Assembly (NCBI GenBank): GCA_011763485.2
Contig: JAANSK020096684.1
Coordinates: forward strand, 1 to 26,962
Source: Isoetes engelmannii
Taxonomy: Eukaryota; Streptophyta; Lycopodiopsida; Isoetales; Isoetaceae
DNA: 26,962 nt
Direction: 5' to 3'
A model generated the notes under the pieces. That model ran no database searches and had not been told where the DNA came from. It worked only from the letters and a program-made list of their open reading frames with translations. Every line of letters begins with the position of its first letter. Positions within the stretch are counted from its first letter, which is position 1. Positions 1-9,684 of this stretch are shown here, piece by piece. The position numbers were made by a program, and so were the translations under genes.

Positions 1-6
1 TTATTT

Positions 7-125
7 CACATACAGATTTTTGAATTGACATACAGATTTCCATTCAGTTTTGTTAATCTTCCATACAGATTTTTATTGTCCATACAGATTTCCATTCAGT
101 TTTGTATATCTTCCATACATATTTG
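7..125. repeat. Degenerate minisatellite at window start
   Basis: The motif CATACAGATTT recurs about five times, alternating with TCCATTCAGTTTTGT-type spacers, giving roughly four degenerate units of 25-55 bases. The two frames that stay open across it (25-207 and 50-244) only reflect the repeat and have no recognisable protein content. The sequence from 126 to about 320 is AT-rich and I see no gene in it. Confidence 0.7.
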
Positions 126-321
126 CTTTTTTGCTACATATTGTGGCTGGTGTAGCTGTGGCCTGGGTAACTCCAGGGTGGATATGTGTATGGTGTTTTC
201 ACCTTGAAACAAATTCATATATGAAACATGTACATCTTGAATAGAGCTTTAATTTTGTTTTTAACATATTATTGTGTAAATCTGGTTGTAATTTGTTTAT
301 TGTGAAAAGTAGTCTTGGTGA

Positions 322-975
322 AAGTCAGTCGAAGAAGAGGAAGAGGAAGAGGAAGAGGAAGAGGAAGAGGAAGAGGAAGAAGAAGATTTTTATCGTCCAC
401 GAGAACCCAATCGGGTTATGGGACCGGTACAGAAAAGGGGGCCGAGGCCCAGACCAAAACTCGAAACAAACCCAACAAGAGTAAATTATGACAGCACAAC
501 AATTCGACAATTGAAAGAAATAGTGTACACAACTCATGCCAAAAATAGCACTAGTGTAACGGTAAAAGCAATTCTCAATTTCAAATACATGCAAGTTTGA
601 TATACACTAACACATGATAAGCAGATAAAGGGCAAATTTTAAGCACAAACTAACAGTTTCGACAACATACAATACGTTTGTACACATTGCACAGCTGAAG
701 CATATGAAGAGGAAGACTATCCAAGATGCGACACTGCAAATCCAAAGGCAATATCAACACTTGCTGGCTCGATTTATAGCGAGGGAGGCAAAGCATACAA
801 AGCTTCTTTCCAAAATGAATTACTTGACAAAGCATATGAAATGGAGGATGGAGGAATATATAATGAGATGATAGCATTGCCACTAAAATTTCGTGAACGT
901 ATATCTCAACAAAATCCAACAGGAACATTCAAGATCAATTGTGCAAATGTGATCATCAACTACAACAAGAACTGA
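322..975 (+). pseudogene. Unrecognised coding remnant, one frame with two stops
   Basis: A single frame on the plus strand is open from 322 to 975 except for TGA at 598-600 and TAA at 640-642. It begins with a poly-Glu tract encoded by the GAAGAG repeat, followed by a basic Pro/Arg-rich stretch. The second part, 643-975 (110 codons), has protein-like composition, with a CTHC cysteine pair near its start and a YEMEDGGIYNEM segment. It lacks an ATG until 841. Keeping one frame over about 650 bases suggests a decayed gene or a terminal exon with an unresolved splice. I tested a GT-AG intron at 595-656: it has good ends but breaks the frame. I do not recognise the family. A cysteine-pair domain of a transposon protein is possible but unproven. 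Confidence 0.35.
330..386. repeat. GAAGAG hexanucleotide / GA-rich microsatellite
   Basis: An almost perfect run of GAAGAG units ends in GAAGAAGAAG. Depending on frame it reads as poly-Glu, as Lys-Arg repeats, or (minus strand) as a Phe/Leu-rich stretch, so ORFs spanning it are length-inflated. It lies inside the open frame 322-600, where it would encode an acidic Glu tract. Confidence 0.9.
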
Positions 976-1060
976 AGAATCAGCTCTCACTCTATGAACT
1001 TCAGTCATCGAGCACAACAAGAACTAAAGAATTAGCTCTCACTCTATGAGCTTCATTCAT
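962..1060. repeat. 47-bp tandem duplication
   Basis: Two copies (962-1008 and 1014-1060), each starting ACAACAAGAACT and running through CAGCTCTCACTCTATGA or a variant, sit 52 bases apart with a few mismatches. The stop codon of the upstream open frame lies in the first copy. From 1061 to 1370 the sequence is AT-rich and I see no gene in it. Confidence 0.85.
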
Positions 1061-1369
1061 ATACACTCTTTTAGCAAAAGCTTAAATGATAAACTTATTT
1101 CCTATTATTAATGTTGTAGAAATATTTGTTCTTCAAGCAAAAGTACACATTCTTTTATAAATGATTTGTTATAACTGTCGTGCATGACATTGTGTTACAT
1201 TGTAAATTAATGTATGGTGATTTGTAGCAAATTCATGTTTGATTTCATATCATAGAAAAATATTCTCCAAAGACGTTTCAACATGTCTGACCTTCAATTG
1301 TATCACCGTTTGGTTTTATCGAATTTGTCAGCATCAACCTGAAGCCTATATATTTCCAGGAATTTTGAG

Positions 1370-2378
1370 TTGTACCATCAGTCACGCCTCTTCAGAGCTT
1401 TGTTTGAGCCGGTCCTCTTATACAGCGCGGAAGTTTGGGGTCCGGTCATCTCCGCCACCACCTGGGGTGACCTTGAACGAGTACAGAAGGCTTTCTTGGC
1501 GCACACTAGGGGTGAAGCCCACAGTGCCATATCAGATACTGCTCCAGGAAACATGTTTCCTCCCGCTTCAAAGAGCAGCCATGTGCCGCCACCTTCTGTA
1601 TTTCCAAAAGGTGGCTCGCATGGATGAAGACCGACTGCCAAGGGTGGCCTTGGCGGTCACAATGGGCCCGCAGCGCCTTAAAGCCTGCTGGAAGAACAAA
1701 CAGGTACAGTGGCTGTCCGAGTGGCACGTCCAGACACACAGGTGCGTACAAGTCCACACGAAGGAGCACGAGGAGTTGAAGGCCTACCTGGACGCCTGCG
1801 TTCTTAGCAAGCTCTAGGACGCCGAGGCCCTGACACAGGTCAAGCTCGCGCACTACAGACGGCAGGTGAATCCGATACTCATGCGGGGACCCCAGCAGTA
1901 CCTGCGCACCCCACTTTCTACGAAAAAGAGTAGGCTGATAGCGTCCATCCGAACGGGGGGGCATCGCCTCCGTATTGAAAAAGCGCGATGGGCAAGGGAA
2001 GCATGTGAGGACAGGACTTGCCAATGCTGCCACCAGGGGGTCATTGAGGACGAGCACCATGCTCTACAAACATGCCCCTCTTATGAACAGATTAGGGCAC
2101 GGTACCCGCAATTGATGGTACCGAACCAGGCACTACATCTCTTACTGAACACCGAGGCGGTAGGAACTCTTGGATCGTATCTCCAAGAGGTCATGGCCGA
2201 AAGGCTTCGGCTTTGTCCCACTAGTTTGTGATGGCATCTCCATGTCTGGTATACCAGCAAGCTCATTGCTGCCACGGTTTTTCCCAAAGGGGGTTTTTCC
2301 ACCCGGGCCGTAATGCGCTTGCTGTTTCTCTTTGTACAGATCCCATAGGCTAATTGGCCTCCGTGGATGATAAAAATG
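1370..2378 (+). mobile_element. 5'-truncated LINE, copy 1 (RT thumb to 3' end)
   Basis: This is the 3' third of a non-LTR retrotransposon ORF2. Frame 1370-1627 holds the segment after the reverse-transcriptase palm (LFEPVLLYSAEVWGPV, then LERVQKAFL). The reading then moves by frameshift into the frame ending at 1817 (GVKPTVPYQILLQETC, RLKACWKNKQ). After a stop and another shift it continues in 1866-2231, which carries the C-terminal zinc-binding motif CQCCHQGVIEDEHH...CPSY, of the CCHC/RVT zinc-binding kind found at LINE ORF2 ends. The stop at 2229-2231 is followed by a 3' UTR ending TGATAAAAATG and a TTCTA repeat. At least two frameshifts make it inactive. The same family recurs at 9685-11815, where the same peptides appear in degenerate form. 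Confidence 0.85.
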
Positions 2379-2412
2379 TTATTCTATTCTATTCTATTCT
2401 ATCTATATCTAT
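2377..2412. repeat. TTCTA pentanucleotide tail of LINE copy 1
   Basis: Four to five TTCTA units pass into CTATATCTATC. The repeat directly abuts the LINE 3' end, as expected of LINE families that end in a short tandem repeat instead of poly(A). Confidence 0.8.
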
Positions 2413-2703
2413 CACAATTTATGAGCCTTGCTATCAGGTAATGTGGATATGGATATGTTTTCCATTTCTTTGATGTGCCATCTGCACTTTACCATTACGT
2501 TCTACTATATTCTGTGGGTCAAGTATTGGGATTGCTGGTGCTAAACTATCATCGAAATCTATCTACCACGCCAATCAACTGCAGTTTGCAGACTTTCATT
2601 TCTAAGCGGCTGAGCTAGCCTTCGCGTTAGTGTCATGTATACAAATTGTGTAGTGGAATAGTTATAGCTCATCTACTAATTGTTGCATGTTTGTCCTTGG
2701 AAC

Positions 2704-2818
2704 ATTCCATTAAAATGATAGTAAAATAACAATCGCTCAAGTTTGCGGTAGAGGACATAAACCTTCCATTAAAATGATGGTAAAATAACAATCGCTCAAG
2801 TTTGCGGTAGAGGACATA
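2704..2818. repeat. 57-bp tandem duplication
   Basis: Two nearly identical copies run from TTCCATTAAAATGAT to GTAGAGGACATA, differing at about two bases. The high identity suggests a recent duplication. No ORF or promoter is associated with it. Confidence 0.9.
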
Positions 2819-2904
2819 TGGCCATTTTTAGTCCATGCCATCTAACATGTATATGCTGCATGTAGAAACAGTTTCATATTTGGCTTTGAGTTCCAAAAGA
2901 TGAG

Positions 2905-3048
2905 GAACTAGAGAGAGAATAAGAAGAGAGAAACTAGCGAGAGAATAGAGAGAGAGAAACTAGAAAGAGAATATATATAAAGAGATTAGAGAGAGAATAG
3001 AGAGAGAGGCTCTAGAGAGAGAAATTAAAGAGACAAACTAGAGAGAGA
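2905..3048. repeat. GAGA-rich low-complexity block
   Basis: Irregular units of the form AGAGAGAGAAACTAGA and AGAGAATAGAGAG fill this block. It is low-complexity purine-rich DNA. It is not in a known promoter position, since the neighbouring gene ends here. Confidence 0.8.
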
Positions 3049-3611
3049 ATGACAAGCTTAGTTTTGCTTAGCTTTGTTTTGTTATATTGTATTATATATG
3101 TATGCTATTCGTTTTGCCCATGGCATTTTGGGGGCAATCCATAGTGCTTTGCACCTTGTTTTATTAAGAAATTTGGAGAGAGACCTCATTTTTTGTGTGT
3201 GGCATGTTCAAAACGATAATGTTCTCTCTGTCATGCATTTCCATAATAATATATTTGCATTCTCCAAAGCCAGACATCAGTACATATATTTACAAGCAAA
3301 TTTCCTACAACTACATCCCTACGCATTGATTTGGCATGGATTTTCTTACCTTGGAAGAATGCTTTGGCGTTGGCTAGTGTCCAATAAAACTACACTAGTA
3401 TCCAATAAAACTACACTAGGGAACCCACTGAAATGACAAGAACATTGTATTTTTCAATAACTAGACGAGTTCTTAGATTATCACTTTTCAGAAAGATCCA
3501 TAGCTGGAATTGTATGGAGAATAACCACTTTATCAAGAAGAGGACGATAAGGAAATTTATGATGACACGTATTAATTTGTAAAATCTTGCGCTTTCCTTC
3601 CACCCTATGCC

Positions 3612-6600
3612 TCAATCTAGTTCACAAAGACTTTTATCAATACTTTCCAAGATACACTGCAACTCACTAATATGAGATATAGCATAATCAGGTACGACAA
3701 CATCTTCGGGTATGCTCGACACATTATTCATGTTGACCCAAATTGTGGCCAAAAATCTTGCGTTGAATCCACCCTAATATGCCAAGCAGAGCATGAGACT
3801 AGTTTCAGAAATCACACAAGGACAAATGATAAATATAAACATATAAAAAGATATAAGAAGAGCGTTGAATTTGTCATCAAGGTCCACATGAGACCAGATA
3901 ATAATCAGGTATCATCAGGTCAACGGAATTTGAAGCATTCTTTTGCAACCTTGTTCCCTTCATTAAATTGTCAAAATGCAAGTCAATAAAGCACTAGGCA
4001 AATAGTAAGTCCAATGAAGGTCGCTACTCTCACTGCTGTTGTGAGTGCCTAAATTTGTCAAATATATTGATCATCACACGAAAACTAAGTTTGTTGTATG
4101 TATTTATTTGAGTTGGCTTTTAGCAAACAATTCCAAAGTAGTTATTCCAATCTACAACCTTCCCTGGAATTTTATCAAAGAAATGCACAACAATAAAAAA
4201 TATAGTTACCTGGATATCTGTTTTCAAATTGTCTCCGACCATAATGCACTCTTCAGCTTCACATCCAGCAAGCCTAGAAGCTTTTAAAAATATCTCCATG
4301 TGTGGCTTCTCAAGCTGTTCTTCTGCTCTTTATTTGAGCAAAGGGAAAAAGCAAATTCATCATGTAGAGGAACTGTAAAGGGACCACACCAACTCCAGCT
4401 ACACGAGGGACTTACGTACCTCCACCAACAAGAATAATCTCAAAGAGCTCCTCAGCCCGGCATGCTTTTAGTTTTGCCCGCTGGACCTACAAAACATGTT
4501 AAATAAAGATCACAACTAATGACAACATCGAAAGCTTATTGTTCAGCATTTCAAAACTTTATAATCCTCTTATACGCCAGCCTTATATCAATATGTCCAA
4601 AGCAGCCCAAACATAATAAATACCGTTCTGTGCCCGTTTGTGATTACTCCAACCTTGATACCCTTCTTGTTTAGTTTTTTTAACAGCTGCATAACATTGG
4701 AAGTCATTAAAACCGAAACTTCCATGATGAAAGTAAGTAATGAAACTAATACCATTTCAACACCTTCTGTCCACTGAAAAGCAAGTAGCCTCTCCCTGTC
4801 AAAGCAAGCTTGAAGGTCCTGTAATGCAACCAGATAAAGTGGCTTTAAGTTTTGCATGTAATTGATCAGAATTTGGCAAGGGCAAAAGGGATTCACTAGG
4901 TGGTACAAATACCATGGATGAGAAGGATTTTGAAACAAAACAATGTAGTAAGGAACAATGACTCTAGATACACAGGCGCAGGTTGGCCTACAAGTAGGTT
5001 GTTGTGCCTTTACTACGCCTCATATTCAGGCATTGAAGCAGGTATATATTTATCGCCTTGATGATAATGAGTCAGAGAGTCCTGCAATGTCCGATTCTAA
5101 AGACTTGCCTCTGAAAATTGGATCACCTGGACCAACTACACAGTAAATTCCACTTGGATGAACCCCCAGTGGATTGCAGGAAGATGTATAGAATCTGATG
5201 GCATCGCAGGTGTGAACTACAGTAAAGTTTACCTTGTTGAAACAACTGCATGATTAAAAAACGTGGTGGGGAATAAATCTGATTATAGTGCCGTGTCTAA
5301 GTAAACATCAATTGATAATGCAGCTTTATAATAAGCTAGAACCTATTCTTACTTTAGAAGGGAAATGGAAATCAACTTGGTAGCTAGCCAGTGGTAAAGC
5401 AATGACCAAAATCCTTCATCATAACTTCATTAACAAGGTGATTCTGGAACGCATAGATGACACAAACTAATGATCTTACTGGTGAGCCTTCACTACCTTA
5501 TCCATGTGTGTTTCAGTTCTGTTTGGAAAAATATTATGTGGTTAATCCTTGGGACTTGTACTGGTCATAAAGTATAAGCTGAATGCGTGTACATCTGCCA
5601 GTTACCAGTTACCAGTTACGTACGACCGGGCAGAGTGGCATAGATCCTCCTTCGGGCTCATGTGAAGATACTATTCCATCCACATAAGAATCTGCTTCTC
5701 GTACTGACGAATCAGAAGAGACATTAACTAACAACTCTATCCGGAAACAACGTTAACCCCCTTACAAGTAGGAGCCAGAAATTGAATAATTCAAGTCACA
5801 CACTCCCATAATCCATCTTCTCTATGAAAAGAATCCATTCTCAACAGTTGATACCGGCGATATCCAGTCCAATTGTTCGTAGTCAGAGGACCCATAGTTG
5901 CTGCTAATCGCTTTGCCTTCTAGTATTCAAGATACTGATCCAAAAAGTTATGATTATCAGGCCCCTGTAGGTTCCTCCAAGTTTGCACATTGCTAAGATC
6001 TCTAATTAAGTTGATGCAATTATCAGATCGATGAAGGATTATGGGGAAAGTAAATAATGAAATTTATACCACAAAGTGTAAGATTCTGGAATTATCTTGA
6101 CTCCCCTCAACCATGATCGACTATTACCATGATAATGAAATGAATCAACAAAGATGAGAAGAAAAGAGCACGTCACATAGTCAAGAAAAGAGCATCACTC
6201 ACTTACTCTTGCAAGGCTCATGTCCTCCACACCTTGCAATTGTAAAGCTGTGTGCCATATGCAAGCCCTCCATTCGGTCACGTCAATCTACAACGCCTGA
6301 AAGTTAATTCTAGAAGAAGAATTATATTGTCTGATACAAATTGATGAGCTTAAACGCAATGACCCAACTACCACAAATATGAATGCAGATATATCCGGAT
6401 GAATGAAGAAACATCCAATAGGAAATTTCTTTCCTATATTCTGGGTTAGACCAGATACAGGACGAGTTTCAAAATGCAATTCTAACCTTGTCCTCGGGAT
6501 CCCAAGGCTTGAGAGTAAACCCGTCTACAAATGCTTGGACAATGGCTTCGCCATCAACTGTTGGAGCTCTCGAACTGATCAACTGCTGCACAGCTGCATG

Positions 6601-6684
6601 GGCTGCCTTGTTTGCATTGCAAGTAGAGACGAGAGTGTCATCAAGGTCGAAAAACACAGCCTTGATTCGCCCCGTTTTCTTCAT
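3612..6684 (-). CDS. HAD-superfamily phosphatase, NANP-like, seven exons
   Basis: Exons (minus strand, 5' to 3'): 6487-6684, 6207-6287, 4753-4818, 4624-4686, 4420-4486, 4210-4322, 3612-3773. All introns are GT-AG, and the joined length is 750 bases: 249 aa plus stop, against 248 aa for human NANP. Motif I is AVFFDLDDTL (nucleophile D13, acid D15), motif II is VITNG (T131), motif III is K164 in EKPH, and motif IV is MVGDNLKTD (D189, D194). The cap helices between motifs I and II (residues about 20-115) include IDVTEWRACIWHTAL and FDRERLLAFQWTEG. The C-terminus (GGFNA, TIWVN) continues the family pattern. ATG at 6684 is the first in-frame ATG after a stop; the open frame reaching 6735 begins at GTG. 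A two-codon uORF (ATG GAA TAA, 6744-6736) lies in the 5' leader. It is likely a soluble Mg2+-dependent sugar-phosphate phosphatase. In animals the family dephosphorylates Neu5Ac-9-phosphate; the plant substrate is unknown. Confidence 0.93.
4819..6206 (-). other. Large second intron of the phosphatase gene
   Basis: This 1388-base intron starts GTAAGTGAG and ends TTACAG. The other introns of the gene are 66-436 bases, so it is an outlier that may contain old insertions. I see no gene or clear transposon in it, only a small CCAGTTA triplication near 5600. The frame 4958-5146 has no recognisable content. Confidence 0.75.
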
Positions 6685-6744
6685 TGATGAAGATTGAGGG
6701 CCTCTGTTGTTGTTAGGTCTTCTTGTTCGAATCACTTATTCCAT

Positions 6745-7882
6745 GTGAAGTTTTAAACAAAGCAATTGAATTGAAATATGGAACAGTTGAAATTTTTCAA
6801 TAGCTAGTTGGAAGCGTTTTTTCAATAGGTAGTTGGGTTTTTGTGGTTTTTATGCAAATAAAGTTTTGCTTGGATTTGATAGGTGCGTTTGTATAAGGGA
6901 ATGTATTTGGAGATAGGGTTTTGGGTTTGGTTGCTGGACTTTTTCACTTGTTTTGGGCATATGGTGGGCATTGTTGTGGCATTACCTCCTCAAGGTGCTC
7001 ACTATTTGGACCATTTCTCGATTTATGCGTGTCATCCTTGCGCAGGGGCCATGCTAAGGATGGCTGGTGTGGCTCTACAAAGGCTACGGTTTTGTGCATG
7101 CATGCTTGCTTTGCCCTTGCAGCTTCAAGTTGATTACAATTTTTGGATTCTGGTAGCTTATGGCGGTTTGTTTAATAGGTCTTTTGTGGAGATGGAATTC
7201 TTGGAGGTGGACAGTCATGTTGTTTGTCTCTATTATCTTTACCTTTCGGCTTGTCATCTAAAATGTTGCTGGTAAGGTGATGACACCATATAAAAAAATA
7301 GTTGTTTTGCTTGGTCTTTTTTGGCTGAAACTTTATAGGTACTTGGCAGATCTCACTTTGCTTAGGTAAGCGAGCGAGAACCTCCAAGTGTGCATATTCC
7401 TCTTCGTCTAATGTCTAGTCCAGGTTCAATTTTTGAAATGATTTTGTTGAGGATGGTGTGGTTTGATGCCATGTCCAATTCCTGAGTGGATAGCTTAGAT
7501 TTCTACATATTCCTCAATTTTGTCTAGGTCTTTCATGTAATTTTGTACCATCCATATTTTGATTATAGGGTCTCCAAGAGAGAGCTTGGGATTTGAAGAT
7601 GTCAATAATTCTTTGGCATAATTTAGCGGACACTACAAAAGCTAAGTTCTTAACCCTTTGTCTTTGCAAAAAAATGTCCAAGAGATAAAACTACTTGTTG
7701 TTATAGTTTTTTACTTGCAATAATTTTCTTGTGAAATTCTATGTTTATGCATCTACATATATGTTGGTGTTATATTGTGATAATCCTCATACCATCTATT
7801 GTGCTTCACAACTCATCTTGTATATGGACTAGTATTTATGATGAAAGTGAAAAGCAATAACAATATAAATTTATTTTCTTTA
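6745..7882. other. Upstream region of the phosphatase with unassigned frames
   Basis: This region should contain the promoter of the phosphatase, but I cannot point to a TATA box with confidence. A plus-strand frame open for 130 codons (6883-7275) starts at GTG, is rich in Cys, Leu and Phe, and matches no family I know. On the minus strand, a frame from about 7410 to 7172 begins DEEEYAHLEVLARLPKQSE, and an adjacent open stretch (about 7630-7490, YAKELLTSSNPKLSLGD) is similarly protein-like but broken by stops. Together they may be a decayed minus-strand coding sequence of unknown kind. No call is made. Confidence 0.3.
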
Positions 7883-8291
7883 GGGAAAATTTTAAAAATG
7901 CCCCTAATTTTGCCCCTGTTTTAGGGGTAGTTTTGATAGAATAACCATAACTTTTTTTTGATGATCCAAATAAGAATGTGCCCTTCAGACGGATTATAGT
8001 TGAGGATGATATCTTCCCATCAAAGCTAAAATAATCCAAATTGGAGTCCGCAATCTTAAGTTATGATTACGGTTTTTTTGTATTGAAGATTTAACATAGC
8101 TTATGATTCCAGACCACGATTCATGTGATTTTAGCTTTGATGGGAAGATATCATCCTCATCTATAATTCGTCTGAAGAGCACATTCTTATTTGGATCATC
8201 AGAAACAAGTTCTGGTCATTTTACCAAAATTACCCCTAAAATAGGGGCATTTTCGCAATTTTGCAAAACATTAAGGGCATAAAATTTGCCC
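7883..8291. mobile_element. Foldback (full-length palindromic) MITE-like element
   Basis: The left arm from 7883 and the right arm (about 8128-8291) are inverted copies of one another over at least 150 bases, with about 85% identity by eye. Shared blocks include GATGATCCAAATAAGAATGT, GAGGATGATATCTTCCCATC and AAAGCTAAAAT. The complementarity continues, more weakly, almost to the centre near 8080, so the whole 409 bases is one palindrome. The tips are GGGAAAATTTT on the left and AAAATTTGCCC on the right. Flanks ATTTTCTTTA and TTTTTTTTTA match at 8 of 10 positions, a weak hint of a Mutator-like 9-10 bp target duplication. Two complementary open frames (7836-8039, 7994-8182) are an artefact of the palindrome. 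There is no transposase, so it is non-autonomous. Confidence 0.8.
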
Positions 8292-8334
8292 TTTTTTTTT
8301 AAATGAAAGACGTCAGTCTATTTATCATCACGTC

Positions 8335-9005
8335 ATGATTACATTCTACTTCACTTTATTCTACAGATCCATGCGTCATGATTACATTCTACTTCACTTT
8401 ATTCTACAGATCATCACGTCATGATTACATTCTACTTCACTTTATTCTACATATCCATGCGTCATGATTCCATTCTACTTCACTTTATTCGATAGATCTA
8501 TACGTCATGATTACATTCTACTTCACTTTATTCTATAGACACATGGAAGCCAATGCACTCCTAGACGTGATCATTTTGATTCTAAGCTAGGAGCTTCTTT
8601 GCATGTAATTATCCATTACATATAGCAAGTTTAAGGATTCTAAGCTAGGAGCTTCTTTGCATGTAATTATCCATTACATATAGCAAGTTTAAGGACTCTA
8701 CCACAGGACCAATAGACCAAGTTCTACTTCACTTTATTCTACAGACACATGGAAGCCAATGCACTCCTAGACGTGATCATTCTTCACTTTATTCTACAGA
8801 TCATCACGTCATAATTACATTCTACTTCACTTTATTCTACAGATCTATACGCCATGATTACATTCTACTTCACTTTATTCTACAGACACATGGAAGCCAA
8901 TGCACTCCTAGACGTGATCACGTCATAATTACATTCTACTTCACTTTATTCTACAGATCTACTATACGTCATGGTTACATCCTACTTCACTTTATTCTAC
9001 AGACA
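8335..9005. repeat. Compound minisatellite, about 44-bp core plus longer units
   Basis: The core TACTTCACTTTATTC, within a unit of about 44 bases that begins CATGATTACATTC, occurs about eleven times: five in a row at 8340-8535, then interspersed. A second module (ACACATGGAAGCCAATGCAC through ACGTGATCA) occurs four times, at about 8538, 8746, 8884 and 9003. A third (GATTCTAAGCTAGGAGCTTC to GCAAGTTTAAG) is present as an exact-looking 57-bp tandem pair at 8579-8692 and once more, altered, at about 9041-9098. The modules are shuffled in blocks, pointing to repeated unequal exchange or slippage on different scales. Confidence 0.9.
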
Positions 9006-9097
9006 CATGGAAGCCAATGCACTCCTAGACGTGATCATTCTGATTCTATGTTAGGAGCTCCTTTGCATGTAATTATCCATTACATATAGCAAATTTA

Positions 9098-9243
9098 AGG
9101 TCTCTACCACAGGACCAATTGACCATACTTGAACTCATGACCTCGGGGTAATGGAATTTTAAGGTCTCTATTACTAGACCGATATTGGCCAAGTTTGAAC
9201 CACTTACCTCAGGTGTGGCGGTTTAAGGTCCTGCCACTAGACC
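9098..9243 (-). repeat. Head-to-tail tRNA-like modules (SINE-related)
   Basis: Read on the minus strand, three modules follow each other: 9187-9243, 9121-9180 and a partial one at about 9098-9117. The full modules begin GGTCTAGT-(GGC or AAT)-AG, like a tRNA D-arm / A box. They end in a B-box-like stretch (GTGGTTCAAACTTGG in the first, GAGTTCAAGTATGG in the second). Another module head lies at about 8693-8721, inside the minisatellite. None can be folded into a complete tRNA with an acceptor stem, so these are tRNA-derived repeat heads and not tRNA genes. They may have been amplified together with the adjoining minisatellite. Confidence 0.55.
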
Positions 9244-9684
9244 GTGTCCTGAAGGACATATATATAAACTTATGATCGTTTGATAACTTAATGACATTAT
9301 GTATTTCACACATCATGTGATTATCTCTTTTTAGTTTTTGTAGTTCGGAGGGCATCACTAGTGCAATACAATTCACTTCTACTATTCTAGCATTGTAACA
9401 TCCTAACGTGATCTATAATATTAAAGAAGAAACTAAGTGAAGTTTCTACTGCTCTTACTAAATGAGTGCTTCTGCATTTTCACTACATTCTAGCTACAGT
9501 TAAATTACAAGTAAAATAGTTGCATATGTGATTAGATGACAATTGTATATGTGCCATTTGTCATGTGTGCTCGACAAATGGCAAAGTACCACCACACTTA
9601 AGTGGCAAGAAGAAGTCACTTAGACAAATGACAGTTGTATATACAAACATGCGGCATTTATAGGTCACTTATATATCACTTACT
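9244..9684. other. AT-rich spacer with a small hairpin
   Basis: I find no gene here. A perfect 10-base inverted repeat, GCCATTTGTC / GACAAATGGC with a loop of about 10 bases, sits near 9557-9586. The flanking blocks GACAATTGTATAT and GACAGTTGTATAT (about 9538 and 9627) are imperfect direct repeats around it. It could be the remains of a small transposon. Confidence 0.5.

Larger units (their letters stand above)
2413..3611. other. Non-genic spacer with duplications and GA-rich DNA
   Basis: I find no gene here. Frame 3074-3436 is open for 120 codons but begins at a TTG, has no recognisable motif and ends in a duplicated segment. The spacer contains the 57-bp duplication at 2704-2818, the GA-rich block at 2905-3048, and a short duplication (about 3381-3419) in which CCAATAAAACTACACTAG occurs twice. 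It separates LINE copy 1 from the stop codon of the minus-strand phosphatase gene, so part of it may be that gene's 3' UTR. Confidence 0.5.

Noticed and set aside
272-594. Lys-Arg-rich (plus) and Phe/Leu-rich (minus) open frames
   Set aside because: They are only readings of the GAAGAG repeat in other frames and have no other support.
3074-3436. 120-codon plus-strand open frame
   Set aside because: It starts at a non-ATG codon, has no motif, and ends in duplicated low-value sequence. A chance frame is the simplest explanation.
3672-3989. 105-codon plus-strand open frame
   Set aside because: It is antisense to the last exon and last intron of the phosphatase gene, whose splicing and motifs are convincing.
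6883-7275. 130-codon plus-strand open frame upstream of the phosphatase
   Set aside because: It starts at GTG, has a Cys/Leu/Phe-rich composition without a domain, and a competing protein-like stretch lies on the other strand. It is not called as a gene.
8335-9005. CRISPR-like regular repeats
   Set aside because: The spacers are not unique and the modules themselves repeat. The context is a plant nuclear minisatellite.
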